10,013 nt of DNA from CAZYYO01 sp964650965 (lineage in GTDB: Bacteria; Bacillota; Clostridia; Lachnospirales; Lachnospiraceae): contig CAZYYO010000081.1 of assembly GCA_964650965.1 (NCBI GenBank), positions 1 through 10,013 of the forward strand, read 5' to 3'. The notes under the pieces are model-generated. The model had not been told where the DNA came from and searched no databases. It saw nothing but the letters and a program-made list of their open reading frames with translations. Every line of letters starts with the position of its first letter. The stretch's first letter is position 1. Below are positions 1-6,578 of this stretch, one piece after another. Both the position numbers and the translations under genes were made by a program.

Positions 1-29
1 GGTTTATGTAAACTATGAGAGGATCAATC

Positions 30-323
30 ATGAGCAATCGACAACGAAGAAAGAAAAAGGCATCTGGGAAGATTTATATTGCTTGTATTATGCTTTTCCT
101 CGTATTTGTGATGTCCATACAGATTGTGCGTCTGTATCAGAAAAATCAGGAATATCAGCAGAAGGAAGAGAGCCTGACCTCTGAATTGGAGGAACAGCAG
201 AAAAAGCAGGAGAATCTTACTACATACGAGGAGTATACCAAGAGCCAGAAGTATCAGGAGGATACTGCCAGGAGTAAACTGGGACTTTTATATAATGATG
301 AAATAGTATTTCGAGAAAAATAG
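30..323 (+). CDS. divIC: Septum formation initiator, DivIC/FtsB family
   Basis: Small bitopic division protein of 97 residues. In this family the protein joins the FtsL/DivIB (FtsQ) subcomplex at the septum and helps activate septal peptidoglycan synthesis. Visible in order: a very basic cytoplasmic N-terminus (about residues 1-14, RQRRKKK), one membrane segment (about 15-35), a Gln/Glu/Lys-rich coiled coil (about 37-67), and the family's C-terminal block ending ARSKLGLLYNDEIVF. The ATG at 30 is preferred over the in-frame ATG at 15 because GAGAGGA at 17-23 lies 6 nt upstream of it, whereas no ribosome binding site precedes 15. divIC upstream of spoIIE and tilS-hpt-ftsH matches the Bacillus and Clostridia order. 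A long terminator follows, so it probably ends its own transcript. Family assignment is firm; DivIC versus FtsB naming is by synteny. Confidence 0.88.
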   Translation: MSNRQRRKKKASGKIYIACIMLFLVFVMSIQIVRLYQKNQEYQQKEESLTSELEEQQKKQENLTTYEEYTKSQKYQEDTARSKLGLLYNDEIVFREK

Positions 324-347
324 AACATTCCTGTATCATCATAGAAG

Positions 348-401
348 AAAAGGATCTTAGCATACCATCATAATAAATGATGGCTTGCCAGGGTCCTTTT
401 T
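348..401 (+). terminator. Long intrinsic terminator after divIC
   Basis: AAAAGGA (348-354) pairs with TCCTTTT (394-400). The stem continues inward with a few mismatches or G-T pairs to a perfect inner stem, CCATCAT (365-371) with ATGATGG (377-383), around an AATAA loop. A run of T at 397-401 follows the 3' arm. This is a factor-independent terminator that would separate divIC transcription from the spoIIE promoter just downstream. The 5' A-run means it could also act weakly on the opposite strand. Confidence 0.8.
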
Positions 402-410
402 GCATGATTT

Positions 411-417
411 TGACGAA
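411..417 (+). promoter_or_regulatory. Candidate Spo0A binding site (0A box) upstream of spoIIE
   Basis: TGACGAA fits the 0A-box consensus TGNCGAA exactly, and its flanks (ATTTTGACGAAATC) are T-rich 5' and A-rich 3' as in strong 0A boxes. It lies 33 bp upstream of a second box-like sequence (TGACAAA, 444-450, one mismatch) that overlaps the putative -35 of spoIIE. In Bacillus subtilis spoIIE and spoIIG are activated by phosphorylated Spo0A from boxes near the -35. The match here is seen in the sequence; Spo0A binding is inferred. Confidence 0.65.
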
Positions 418-442
418 ATCTTTTTTGGAAAGAAATCATGTT

Positions 443-475
443 ATGACAAAGTTTGCCAATCAAAAAGACTATAAT
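443..475 (+). promoter_or_regulatory. Putative sigma-A/Spo0A-dependent spoIIE promoter with 21-bp spacer
   Basis: ATGACA (443-448, 5 of 6 to TTGACA) and a perfect TATAAT (470-475) are separated by 21 bp. That is too long for an ordinary sigma-A promoter, but it is the spacing described for the B. subtilis spoIIE promoter, where Spo0A compensates for it. No acceptable -35 exists at 16-18 bp from this TATAAT. The -35 is overlapped by TGACAAA (444-450), one base off the 0A box. A reverse-oriented near-match, TTTGCCA (452-458), lies in the spacer. Transcription would start near 482, ahead of the ribosome binding site at 514. Confidence 0.65.
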
Positions 476-513
476 CCTATCTGCTACGGTATTCCGTCAG
501 GGACGGATACGTC

Positions 514-520
514 AAGGAGG
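514..520 (+). promoter_or_regulatory. Ribosome binding site fixing the spoIIE start
   Basis: AAGGAGG lies 7 nt before ATG 528. The open frame extends back to a TTG at 453, but that codon would lie upstream of the predicted transcription start and has no ribosome binding site, so 528 is the start. Confidence 0.85.
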
Positions 521-527
521 TGGCTGG

Positions 528-2369
528 ATGAAGAAGGATTTATGGAAAATAATGGTACTGGTGTTGCTTGGAATTTTAACCTGCCAGGTACAGGTATTGG
601 GATGCTACCCGCTGGTAGCCGCTTATTTTATGGCCGTATATATGGAGGATTTCTATCGAGGAGCTTTGGTATTGTTTACGTATCTCTGGCTGGTTATGTG
701 GCTTCCGATTACACAGCTGGGAAAATATGGAGTTATACTGCTGGTAGGCATGGTGGCAGTTGCGTTTTCTGAGCGTATGTATCAAACCTGTAGGAAACTA
801 TATGGAAGTGTTATGATTGCCCTGATAACGGTAACGGTTTCCTTTGGAGGACAAGCTTTTACGCAGCAGAGCAGGTACCAAGTATGGTTTATTGTATTTG
901 AAGCGATGATGAGCTTTGCCCTTACGCTGTTCATTAATCGGGAAGCAGGACTTTTTATTGCATGGAGCCCATTGGGGAAAAGGAGCCGGGAGATAAAAAA
1001 TCGGGTGGAGACACCAGCGTATTATGAAAGTTACGTGAAGGCGTTGGGAGAACTGTCGGAAACATTTACCAGAATTAGTCAAAATGGAGAACGAGACAAA
1101 AATCAACCCATGGAACAGCTGCAGCGACAGTTGGAAGTAAAACTATGTAATTCCTGCGGCCAATGCGCAGTATGCTGGGATAATCAGAATAAAATGCCCT
1201 ATTTGCTAGGCGAGTTGTGGCGGTCTTTTGAAGGAAGGGGACAGATGGACCCTGAGCTTACCAGACAGCTGGAAGAGGAATGTATGAAGGCCAAAGAACT
1301 GGTGGCAGAGCTTGTTGTTATCTTTCAGAGAGTGAATTTGAACACAGCATGGTATCACCGGTTGATTGAAAATCGTGAAATGATTGCAGGCCAGCTGGAT
1401 GCCATGTCTTATGCGTTGGAAAACTGCATCAATCGGGATGTGTGTGTGGATCAACAGCAGCAGGGACGATTAATGAAGCTGGCGTATTACGTGAAGGAAC
1501 AGGGGGTACAGGCACAACAGATTCATCTATACGAAGGAGAACATGGGATGCGAAGAGTCACCATGGAGCTGAAAAGTCGGTGGGGAAATTGCGTTCCAGT
1601 AAAAGAAATTTTGCCGATTTTATCCAGATGTGGCCTGGGGGACATGATATCTGGAGCAAATAATCGTAACATCATTGGTCAGGAGCGTTTTCACTATGAG
1701 TTTATCACGCGACCAAAGCTTGCCGTTGTCCATGGAGTTGCCAGACTTATTCAGGAAGGCCAAGAGATATCGGGAGATAATTTTTCCCTTCTTACCAGAG
1801 AAGATGGCAAGGTGATGGCGGCCTTATCTGATGGCATGGGGTGTGGATATCAGGCAAGTCGGGAAAGTGAAACGGTTATTGAATTAATGGAACATTTTGT
1901 CAGTGCGGGCTTTTCCATCCCAGTAGCATTGCGGCTGATGAATGCAGCGATGATTTTTAACGGGGATGAGGACCGGTATTCCACCTTGGACGTATGCATG
2001 ATAGACTGCTATAGTCAAGTGGCTGAATTTTACAAGGTTGGAGCCCATGTGTCATATATTAAGCACAAAGAGCAGGTTGAGGTGGTGGCAGCAGAAAGTC
2101 TTCCCATTGGCGCAGGGCTGCAGTTAGATACCAGCCCCTGGCGAAATCATATAGAAAACGGAGATTATCTTGTCATGGTTACAGATGGTGTGCTAGAATA
2201 CTTACATGTTTTTAATCCCGTAGAAACAGTAAGAGATATGATTAGCTGTATGACTAACCAGGAACCGGAACATTTCGCCACTGGAATATTAGAGCGTGTG
2301 CTTTTATATACAGGAGGACGTGTTATGGATGATATGACCGTGTTGGTAGTAAAAGCGCAGGAGAAATAA
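528..2369 (+). CDS. spoIIE: Stage II sporulation protein E, PP2C-type phosphatase
   Basis: Integral-membrane serine phosphatase. In B. subtilis it dephosphorylates the anti-anti-sigma factor SpoIIAA to activate sigma-F in the forespore and contributes to polar septation. The 613-residue product has about six hydrophobic segments in residues 5-155, a soluble middle region (about 160-370), and a C-terminal PP2C/SpoIIE domain (about 380-613). Metal-binding aspartates are visible in SDGMGCG (D435), TDGV (D553) and the terminal MDDMTV (D601/D602). The block STLDVCMIDCY...AEFYKVGA is characteristic of SpoIIE. It is clearly shorter than the B. subtilis protein (about 830 residues, ten membrane spans), with the loss in the membrane part. 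A cysteine cluster sits at 207-216. The gene follows a Spo0A-type promoter and abuts tilS with no gap. Identification as SpoIIE rather than another PP2C rests on these motifs plus synteny. Confidence 0.92.
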   Translation: MKKDLWKIMVLVLLGILTCQVQVLGCYPLVAAYFMAVYMEDFYRGALVLFTYLWLVMWLPITQLGKYGVILLVGMVAVAFSERMYQTCRKLYGSVMIALITVTVSFGGQAFTQQSRYQVWFIVFEAMMSFALTLFINREAGLFIAWSPLGKRSREIKNRVETPAYYESYVKALGELSETFTRISQNGERDKNQPMEQLQRQLEVKLCNSCGQCAVCWDNQNKMPYLLGELWRSFEGRGQMDPELTRQLEEECMKAKELVAELVVIFQRVNLNTAWYHRLIENREMIAGQLDAMSYALENCINRDVCVDQQQQGRLMKLAYYVKEQGVQAQQIHLYEGEHGMRRVTMELKSRWGNCVPVKEILPILSRCGLGDMISGANNRNIIGQERFHYEFITRPKLAVVHGVARLIQEGQEISGDNFSLLTREDGKVMAALSDGMGCGYQASRESETVIELMEHFVSAGFSIPVALRLMNAAMIFNGDEDRYSTLDVCMIDCYSQVAEFYKVGAHVSYIKHKEQVEVVAAESLPIGAGLQLDTSPWRNHIENGDYLVMVTDGVLEYLHVFNPVETVRDMISCMTNQEPEHFATGILERVLLYTGGRVMDDMTVLVVKAQEK

Positions 2370-3902
2370 ATGATTGAAGAGGTATGGAAGCATATAAAGA
2401 ATCAGACAATGCTAGAGCCATCAGATAGTATTCTGGTGGCTGTTTCAGGTGGCGCAGATTCTGTATGTTTGCTGCTTCTTTTAAATGAGCTGCGAACTAG
2501 ATTCCCCAAACCATTGTACATGGAAGCTATTCATATCGAGCATGGAATCAGAGGCGAGGACAGTCAAAGAGATGCGGATTTCGTGGCACGATTGTGTGAA
2601 AAACAGAATATCCCTTTGCATACCGAACATTATCAGGTGGCAGAATATGCTAAAAAACAGGGGTTAAGTGTAGAAGAGGCAGGCCGATATCTTCGATATT
2701 TGTCTTTTGAAAAGGAAGCCAATCGCATTGGACAGCAGCAGGGGACAAGGGTGAAAATCGCTGTGGCTCATAATGCTAACGATAATGCAGAAACCATTCT
2801 TTTTCATCTTGCCAGAGGCACAGGTTTGGATGGCTTGCGGGGAATCCCAGGGCAAAGAGGAAATATTATTCGTCCCCTGTTGTGTGTAAGCAGAGGACAG
2901 ATTGAGCAGGAGCTCAGCCGTCGGCAGCAGGATTATTGTGTGGATGCGACTAATTTAAGTGATGATTATGATCGAAACAAACTTCGTCACCAGGTTCTGC
3001 CAGTATTAGAGGATATTAATAGCGGGGCACTAGAGAATATTACTCGAACTAGTGGTATGCTTCAGGAACTGTCGGATTTCCTTCATAGACAATGCAGCGA
3101 CATCCTGCGAGAGGCATCTAGCGTGGAAAAGGTACAGCTACCTCCTGATTCTGAAAATGAGGGAAGCCAGAGAGTGGAGGAAGAACTGCTTTGCCTGAAT
3201 CGTCGGCGTATGCTTCAAGAAGATATTGTCCTTCAAAAGGAAGCAATTCATCAATGGATTTGTTCTTATGCTATGCATGGCAAGGACATTACAGCAGCAC
3301 ATATTAACAGTGTTACAGCTCTTTTGCAGGACGGCGTGGATAAGATTTTATATTTGCCATACCAATTGTGGATATATGCAACTTATGAAAAATTAATTAT
3401 GGGAAAAGATGCCTCAAGAGCTAAGGCCTGTGTTGCCAGCATGTATACCCATACATTTCCCTTTTCTCAGGTGGAAGGGATAGAACTACTTTCCAAAGAG
3501 ACGCAGATTTCTATGGAAAAGAAGCTGCCTTACTCTGCGGTGGTGAAAACAGGTGGAATAAAACTTTATCTAGAGGTGGAAAAAAGGGACATTTCCCAGG
3601 AAATTCCCCTAAAAACATATGTGAAATGGTTTGATTTTGACAAGATAAGTGGTAAACTTGATTTCAGAAACCGTAATACTGGGGATTACTTCACAGTGAA
3701 TCGGAATGGTGGAACCAAGAGGTTCAAGGACTACTGTATTAATGAAAAAATCCCGAGACAGTTAAGGGATGAAATTCCCCTGATATGCCAGGACTCAGAA
3801 ATTTTGTGGGCCGTAGGATATCGCATAAGCGAGAAATACAAGATAGATGAAAACACCAAAACAATATTAAAAATCACAATAATGGAGGAAAATGTACAAT
3901 GA
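2370..3902 (+). CDS. tilS: tRNA(Ile)-lysidine synthetase
   Basis: Essential ATP-dependent enzyme that converts the wobble C of tRNA-Ile(CAU) to lysidine, changing decoding from AUG to AUA. The 510-residue protein starts with an N-type ATP-pyrophosphatase domain with the PP-loop SGGADS at residues 26-31 inside ILVAVSGGADS. Further TilS signatures follow: EHGIRG, AHNANDNAETILFHLARGTGLDG, and RNKLRHQVLP, which precedes the helical middle part. The C-terminal tRNA-binding domain is recognisable around residues 430-495 (GGTKRFKDY, IPRQLRDEIPL, WAVGYRISEKYKI). It is somewhat longer than many TilS proteins (about 430-470), with the extra length in the middle. The ATG follows the spoIIE stop with zero spacing; AGGAG at 2359-2363 within spoIIE serves as ribosome binding site, implying translational coupling. 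The 3' end overlaps hpt by 4 nt. TilS and HprT cooperate in regulating ftsH in Bacillus and Listeria, which fits the neighbours. Confidence 0.95.
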   Translation: MIEEVWKHIKNQTMLEPSDSILVAVSGGADSVCLLLLLNELRTRFPKPLYMEAIHIEHGIRGEDSQRDADFVARLCEKQNIPLHTEHYQVAEYAKKQGLSVEEAGRYLRYLSFEKEANRIGQQQGTRVKIAVAHNANDNAETILFHLARGTGLDGLRGIPGQRGNIIRPLLCVSRGQIEQELSRRQQDYCVDATNLSDDYDRNKLRHQVLPVLEDINSGALENITRTSGMLQELSDFLHRQCSDILREASSVEKVQLPPDSENEGSQRVEEELLCLNRRRMLQEDIVLQKEAIHQWICSYAMHGKDITAAHINSVTALLQDGVDKILYLPYQLWIYATYEKLIMGKDASRAKACVASMYTHTFPFSQVEGIELLSKETQISMEKKLPYSAVVKTGGIKLYLEVEKRDISQEIPLKTYVKWFDFDKISGKLDFRNRNTGDYFTVNRNGGTKRFKDYCINEKIPRQLRDEIPLICQDSEILWAVGYRISEKYKIDENTKTILKITIMEENVQ

Positions 3903-4423
3903 GTGAAAAGATCCGGGTTATGCTTCCAGAGGAAGAATTAGCAGCTAGAATTGCAGAGCTGGGAGCACAGATCAGTAAAGATTATGAGGGAGAATCCGTA
4001 TTCCTTGTATGTATATTAAAGGGAGCATCTTTTTTTGCATGTGAATTAGCCAAGAGAATTACAGTGCCGGTTACCATTGATTTCATGGCTACATCCAGCT
4101 ATGGCAGTGGAACAGTATCCAGCGGCGAGGTTGTTATTAAGAAAGATATAGATCTTAGTGTAGAGGGTAAGAATGTTATTATTGTTGAGGATATCATAGA
4201 TAGTGGCAACACCTTCAGCTGTCTGTTAAATCTGTTTAAGGAGAGAAATGCCAAGAGCGTTCGTCTGTGCAGTATGCTAGATAAACCGGATCGGAGAGAA
4301 GTAGATGTGAAGGTAGATTATACAGGCTTTACCATTCCAGATGAATTTGTTGTTGGTTATGGCTTAGATTATGACCAGAAATATAGAAATCTCCCATACA
4401 TAGGAGTTGTAGAATTAGATTAA
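3899..4423 (+). CDS. hpt: Hypoxanthine phosphoribosyltransferase
   Basis: Cytoplasmic purine-salvage enzyme that transfers the phosphoribosyl group of PRPP to hypoxanthine, and usually guanine, giving IMP or GMP. The 174-residue length is typical of bacterial HPRT. The PRPP-binding signature VIIVEDIIDSGNT is present with the acidic pair E97-D98. The LKGASFF loop, the flexible-loop region SSYGSGTVSSG, and the C-terminal base-binding segment IPDEFVVGYGLDYDQKYRNLP are also intact. ATG 3899 overlaps the tilS stop as ATGA, and GGAGG at 3884-3888 lies 10 nt upstream. The gene is sandwiched in tilS-hpt-ftsH, a widely conserved Firmicutes trio. In B. subtilis HprT also acts with TilS as a transcriptional regulator of ftsH; whether that applies here is inference. 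Confidence 0.95.
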   Translation: MSEKIRVMLPEEELAARIAELGAQISKDYEGESVFLVCILKGASFFACELAKRITVPVTIDFMATSSYGSGTVSSGEVVIKKDIDLSVEGKNVIIVEDIIDSGNTFSCLLNLFKERNAKSVRLCSMLDKPDRREVDVKVDYTGFTIPDEFVVGYGLDYDQKYRNLPYIGVVELD

Positions 4424-4429
4424 AGGAGG
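4422..4429 (+). promoter_or_regulatory. Ribosome binding site fixing the TTG start of ftsH
   Basis: AAAGGAGG overlaps the hpt stop codon (TAA 4421-4423) and ends 6 nt before TTG 4436. The next in-frame Met codon would remove the first membrane anchor of FtsH, so the TTG start is the credible one. Confidence 0.85.
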
Positions 4430-4435
4430 CCCTGA

Positions 4436-6310
4436 TTGAAAAGAACACATAGAGGCTTAGGGTTTTATGTAGCCCTTGTATTAGTCGTTATATTATTATG
4501 GTATTTCTTTACCGAAACCAAGACATCCACCTATACCATGACCCAATTTGAAACTGCATTAAATGATAACAAGATAGATTCCATCGTAATTGACCAAAAT
4601 GAGCAGGTCCCTACAGGAAATGTAACCATTACCTTAAAAACAGGCAACAGTTATGTTTTGTACACCTCTGATGTAAACCAGATTCAGCAGATGCTGGTGC
4701 AGGCATCCTTTTATGACTATACGTTAAATGATGTGCCCCAGGATGGATGGATGAAGACACTGCTTCCCATGTTAATTGTAGTTGCAGCAGTATTTATTCT
4801 GTTTATGATGATGATGAATGCCCAGGCCGGTGCCAATGGTGGAGCCAATTCCAAAATGATGAATTTTGGAAAGAGCCGTGCCAAGATGACCAGCCAGGAT
4901 AAGCTGACGGTAAAGTTCAATGATGTGGCAGGCTTGAAGGAAGAAAAAGAAGATGTGGAGGAAATCGTGGATTTCCTTAAGGACCCTGTGAAGTATACCA
5001 AGGTGGGAGCCAGAATTCCCAAGGGTGTGCTATTAGTAGGACCTCCCGGAACAGGTAAGACCTTGCTGGCAAAAGCAATCGCAGGAGAGGCAGGAGTGCC
5101 GTTTTTCAGTATTTCCGGCTCTGATTTTGTAGAGATGTTCGTAGGAGTAGGTGCATCCCGTGTACGAGATCTATTTGAAGAAGCCAAGAAGAATGCACCA
5201 TGTATTGTATTCATAGATGAAATTGATGCAGTAGCAAGACGCCGTGGAACAGGAATGGGCGGCGGTCATGATGAAAGAGAACAGACCTTGAACCAGATGC
5301 TGGTAGAGATGGATGGCTTCGGGGTAAATGAAGGCATTATCGTTATGGCTGCAACTAATCGTGTAGATATCTTAGACCCAGCCATTATGCGACCGGGACG
5401 ATTTGACAGAAAAGTATTTGTAGGACGTCCGGATGTTGGTGGACGGGAGGAAATCCTTCAGGTGCATGCCAAGAACAAACCTCTGGGAGAGGATGTGGAT
5501 CTAAAGCAGATTGCTCAGACAACCGCAGGCTTTACTGGTGCAGACTTGGAGAACCTGTTAAATGAAGCGGCAATTGTGGCAGCCAAGGAAGATCGTGCAT
5601 ATATTGTACAGGAAGATATACGTAAATCCTTTGTAAAGGTAGGCCTGGGGACAGAGAAGAAGAGCCGTATTATCTCCGAGAAGGAGAAACGCATTACGGC
5701 ATATCATGAAGCAGGTCATGCTATTTTATTCCATGTGCTTCCAGATGTGGGACCGGTATATTCTGTTTCTATTATTCCTACGGGAGCAGGTGCTGCTGGA
5801 TATACCATGCCGTTGCCGGAGAAGGATGAAATGTTTAATACCAGAGGCAAGATGCTTCAGGATATTATCGTATCCTTAGGAGGACGTGTTGCCGAAGAAA
5901 TTATTTTTGACGATATTACTACAGGAGCCTCCTCTGATATTAAGAAGGCAACTCAGGTAGCTAAGGAAATGGTTACCAAATATGGTATGTCATCTGAGGT
6001 TGGTCCAATCTGCTATGACAATGATGAAAATGAAGTGTTTATTGGAAGAGATTTGGCTCATTCCAGAGGCTATGGAGAAAGTGTAGCGTCCAGTATTGAT
6101 GGAGAGATTAAGCGTATCATTCAGGAATGCTATGAGAAGGCCACAAGTTTGATTCAAAGCAATGAAGAAGTACTTCATGCCTGTGCCAAGCTTCTCTTAG
6201 AGAAGGAGAAAATCAATCGGGCAGAGTTTGAGGCCTTATTTGGAATCACCACCCCAGAGGATAGAAATGATATCCCGGGAGATGAGGGTGTTGTGGTTGA
6301 AGGTATGTAA
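4436..6310 (+). CDS. ftsH: ATP-dependent zinc metalloprotease FtsH
   Basis: Membrane-anchored AAA+ protease that forms hexamers and degrades damaged membrane proteins and short-lived regulators. In B. subtilis it is also needed for normal sporulation. The 624-residue protein has a first membrane span at about residues 7-24, a small extracytoplasmic domain (about 25-105) and a second span at about 106-128. The AAA domain carries Walker A GPPGTGKT (202-209), Walker B VFIDEID (258-264) and the second region of homology ending in MRPGRFDR. The peptidase has the zinc site HEAGH (424-428), and the third ligand is D501 in the GASSDIKKAT segment. All catalytic residues are intact and the length is standard. 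Translation starts at TTG with a strong ribosome binding site overlapping the end of hpt, so it probably shares the spoIIE-tilS-hpt transcript. An intrinsic terminator lies about 190 nt past the stop. Confidence 0.97.
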   Translation: MKRTHRGLGFYVALVLVVILLWYFFTETKTSTYTMTQFETALNDNKIDSIVIDQNEQVPTGNVTITLKTGNSYVLYTSDVNQIQQMLVQASFYDYTLNDVPQDGWMKTLLPMLIVVAAVFILFMMMMNAQAGANGGANSKMMNFGKSRAKMTSQDKLTVKFNDVAGLKEEKEDVEEIVDFLKDPVKYTKVGARIPKGVLLVGPPGTGKTLLAKAIAGEAGVPFFSISGSDFVEMFVGVGASRVRDLFEEAKKNAPCIVFIDEIDAVARRRGTGMGGGHDEREQTLNQMLVEMDGFGVNEGIIVMAATNRVDILDPAIMRPGRFDRKVFVGRPDVGGREEILQVHAKNKPLGEDVDLKQIAQTTAGFTGADLENLLNEAAIVAAKEDRAYIVQEDIRKSFVKVGLGTEKKSRIISEKEKRITAYHEAGHAILFHVLPDVGPVYSVSIIPTGAGAAGYTMPLPEKDEMFNTRGKMLQDIIVSLGGRVAEEIIFDDITTGASSDIKKATQVAKEMVTKYGMSSEVGPICYDNDENEVFIGRDLAHSRGYGESVASSIDGEIKRIIQECYEKATSLIQSNEEVLHACAKLLLEKEKINRAEFEALFGITTPEDRNDIPGDEGVVVEGM

Positions 6311-6359
6311 GCATTGCCAAGAGAAGGTGTCTGTGGAGAAAAGTCGAGATTGTACAAAA

Positions 6360-6398
6360 TGCACAAAAACGATATGCAAAAATTAGTAACTTTGTGCA
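6360..6398. repeat. Inverted repeat downstream of ftsH
   Basis: TGCACAAA (6360-6367) is the perfect reverse complement of TTTGTGCA (6391-6398), with a 23-nt spacer. No T-run follows the right arm, so it is not an ordinary terminator. It could be a weak RNA hairpin at the ftsH 3' end or a regulator site. The repeat is seen directly; any function is unknown. Confidence 0.4.
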
Positions 6399-6419
6399 CA
6401 CTTAAATGTAGACGGGAGA

Positions 6420-6425
6420 TATAAT
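6420..6425 (+). promoter_or_regulatory. Possible -10 element ahead of the GH13 gene
   Basis: A perfect TATAAT lies 154 nt upstream of the GH13 start. The only -35-like sequence nearby, TTGTGC (6392-6397), is 22 bp away and is itself part of the inverted repeat at 6360-6398, so the promoter would be poor without an activator. If used, the transcript would begin near 6432 and include the hairpin at 6460-6485 and the terminator at 6496-6525. Weak evidence. Confidence 0.3.
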
Positions 6426-6459
6426 AAATATCGTAAAAACCCCCAATACATTATATAAA

Positions 6460-6485
6460 ATTTTTACTACCCCCATAGTAAAAAT
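6460..6485 (+). other. AT-rich hairpin with CCCCCA loop
   Basis: ATTTTTACTA (6460-6469) and TAGTAAAAAT (6476-6485) form a perfect 10-bp stem closed by the loop CCCCCA. Another ACCCCCA lies exactly 30 nt upstream (6439-6445). GTAAAAA (6433-6439) could pair instead with TTTTTAC (6461-6467), giving an alternative fold. No known riboswitch was recognised. Confidence 0.45.
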
Positions 6486-6495
6486 ACCTTCTCCG

Positions 6496-6525
6496 AAAAG
6501 ACAGCGTTCGATAGCTGTCTTTTTT
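6496..6525 (+). terminator. Intrinsic terminator between ftsH and the GH13 gene
   Basis: AAAGACAGC (6497-6505) pairs perfectly with GCTGTCTTT (6514-6522) around an 8-nt loop and runs into TTTTTT. It most simply ends the spoIIE-tilS-hpt-ftsH transcript. It lies only about 50 nt before the GH13 start, so it could also attenuate GH13 transcription if a promoter lies upstream of it. Confidence 0.85.
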
Positions 6526-6578
6526 ACTATCCAAAAATAATGAGAAAGCTTTATGAAATAACAAGGAGAATGAAATCC

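Noticed and set aside
1..29. Possible end of an upstream gene
   Set aside because: Stops occur at 9-11 and 16-18 in two frames, but too few codons are visible to identify any product.
377..772. Open frame of 131 codons on the + strand overlapping the start of spoIIE
   Set aside because: It begins in the divIC terminator and runs out of frame through the spoIIE N-terminus, with no ribosome binding site or recognisable protein features.
4717..5214. Antisense open frame of 165 codons inside ftsH
   Set aside because: It is the reverse of highly conserved FtsH AAA sequence; no ribosome binding site or family resemblance.
6350..6378. Possible promoter TTGTAC - 17 bp - TATGCA after ftsH
   Set aside because: The -10 matches only 3 of 6 positions and the region is AT-rich enough for this by chance.
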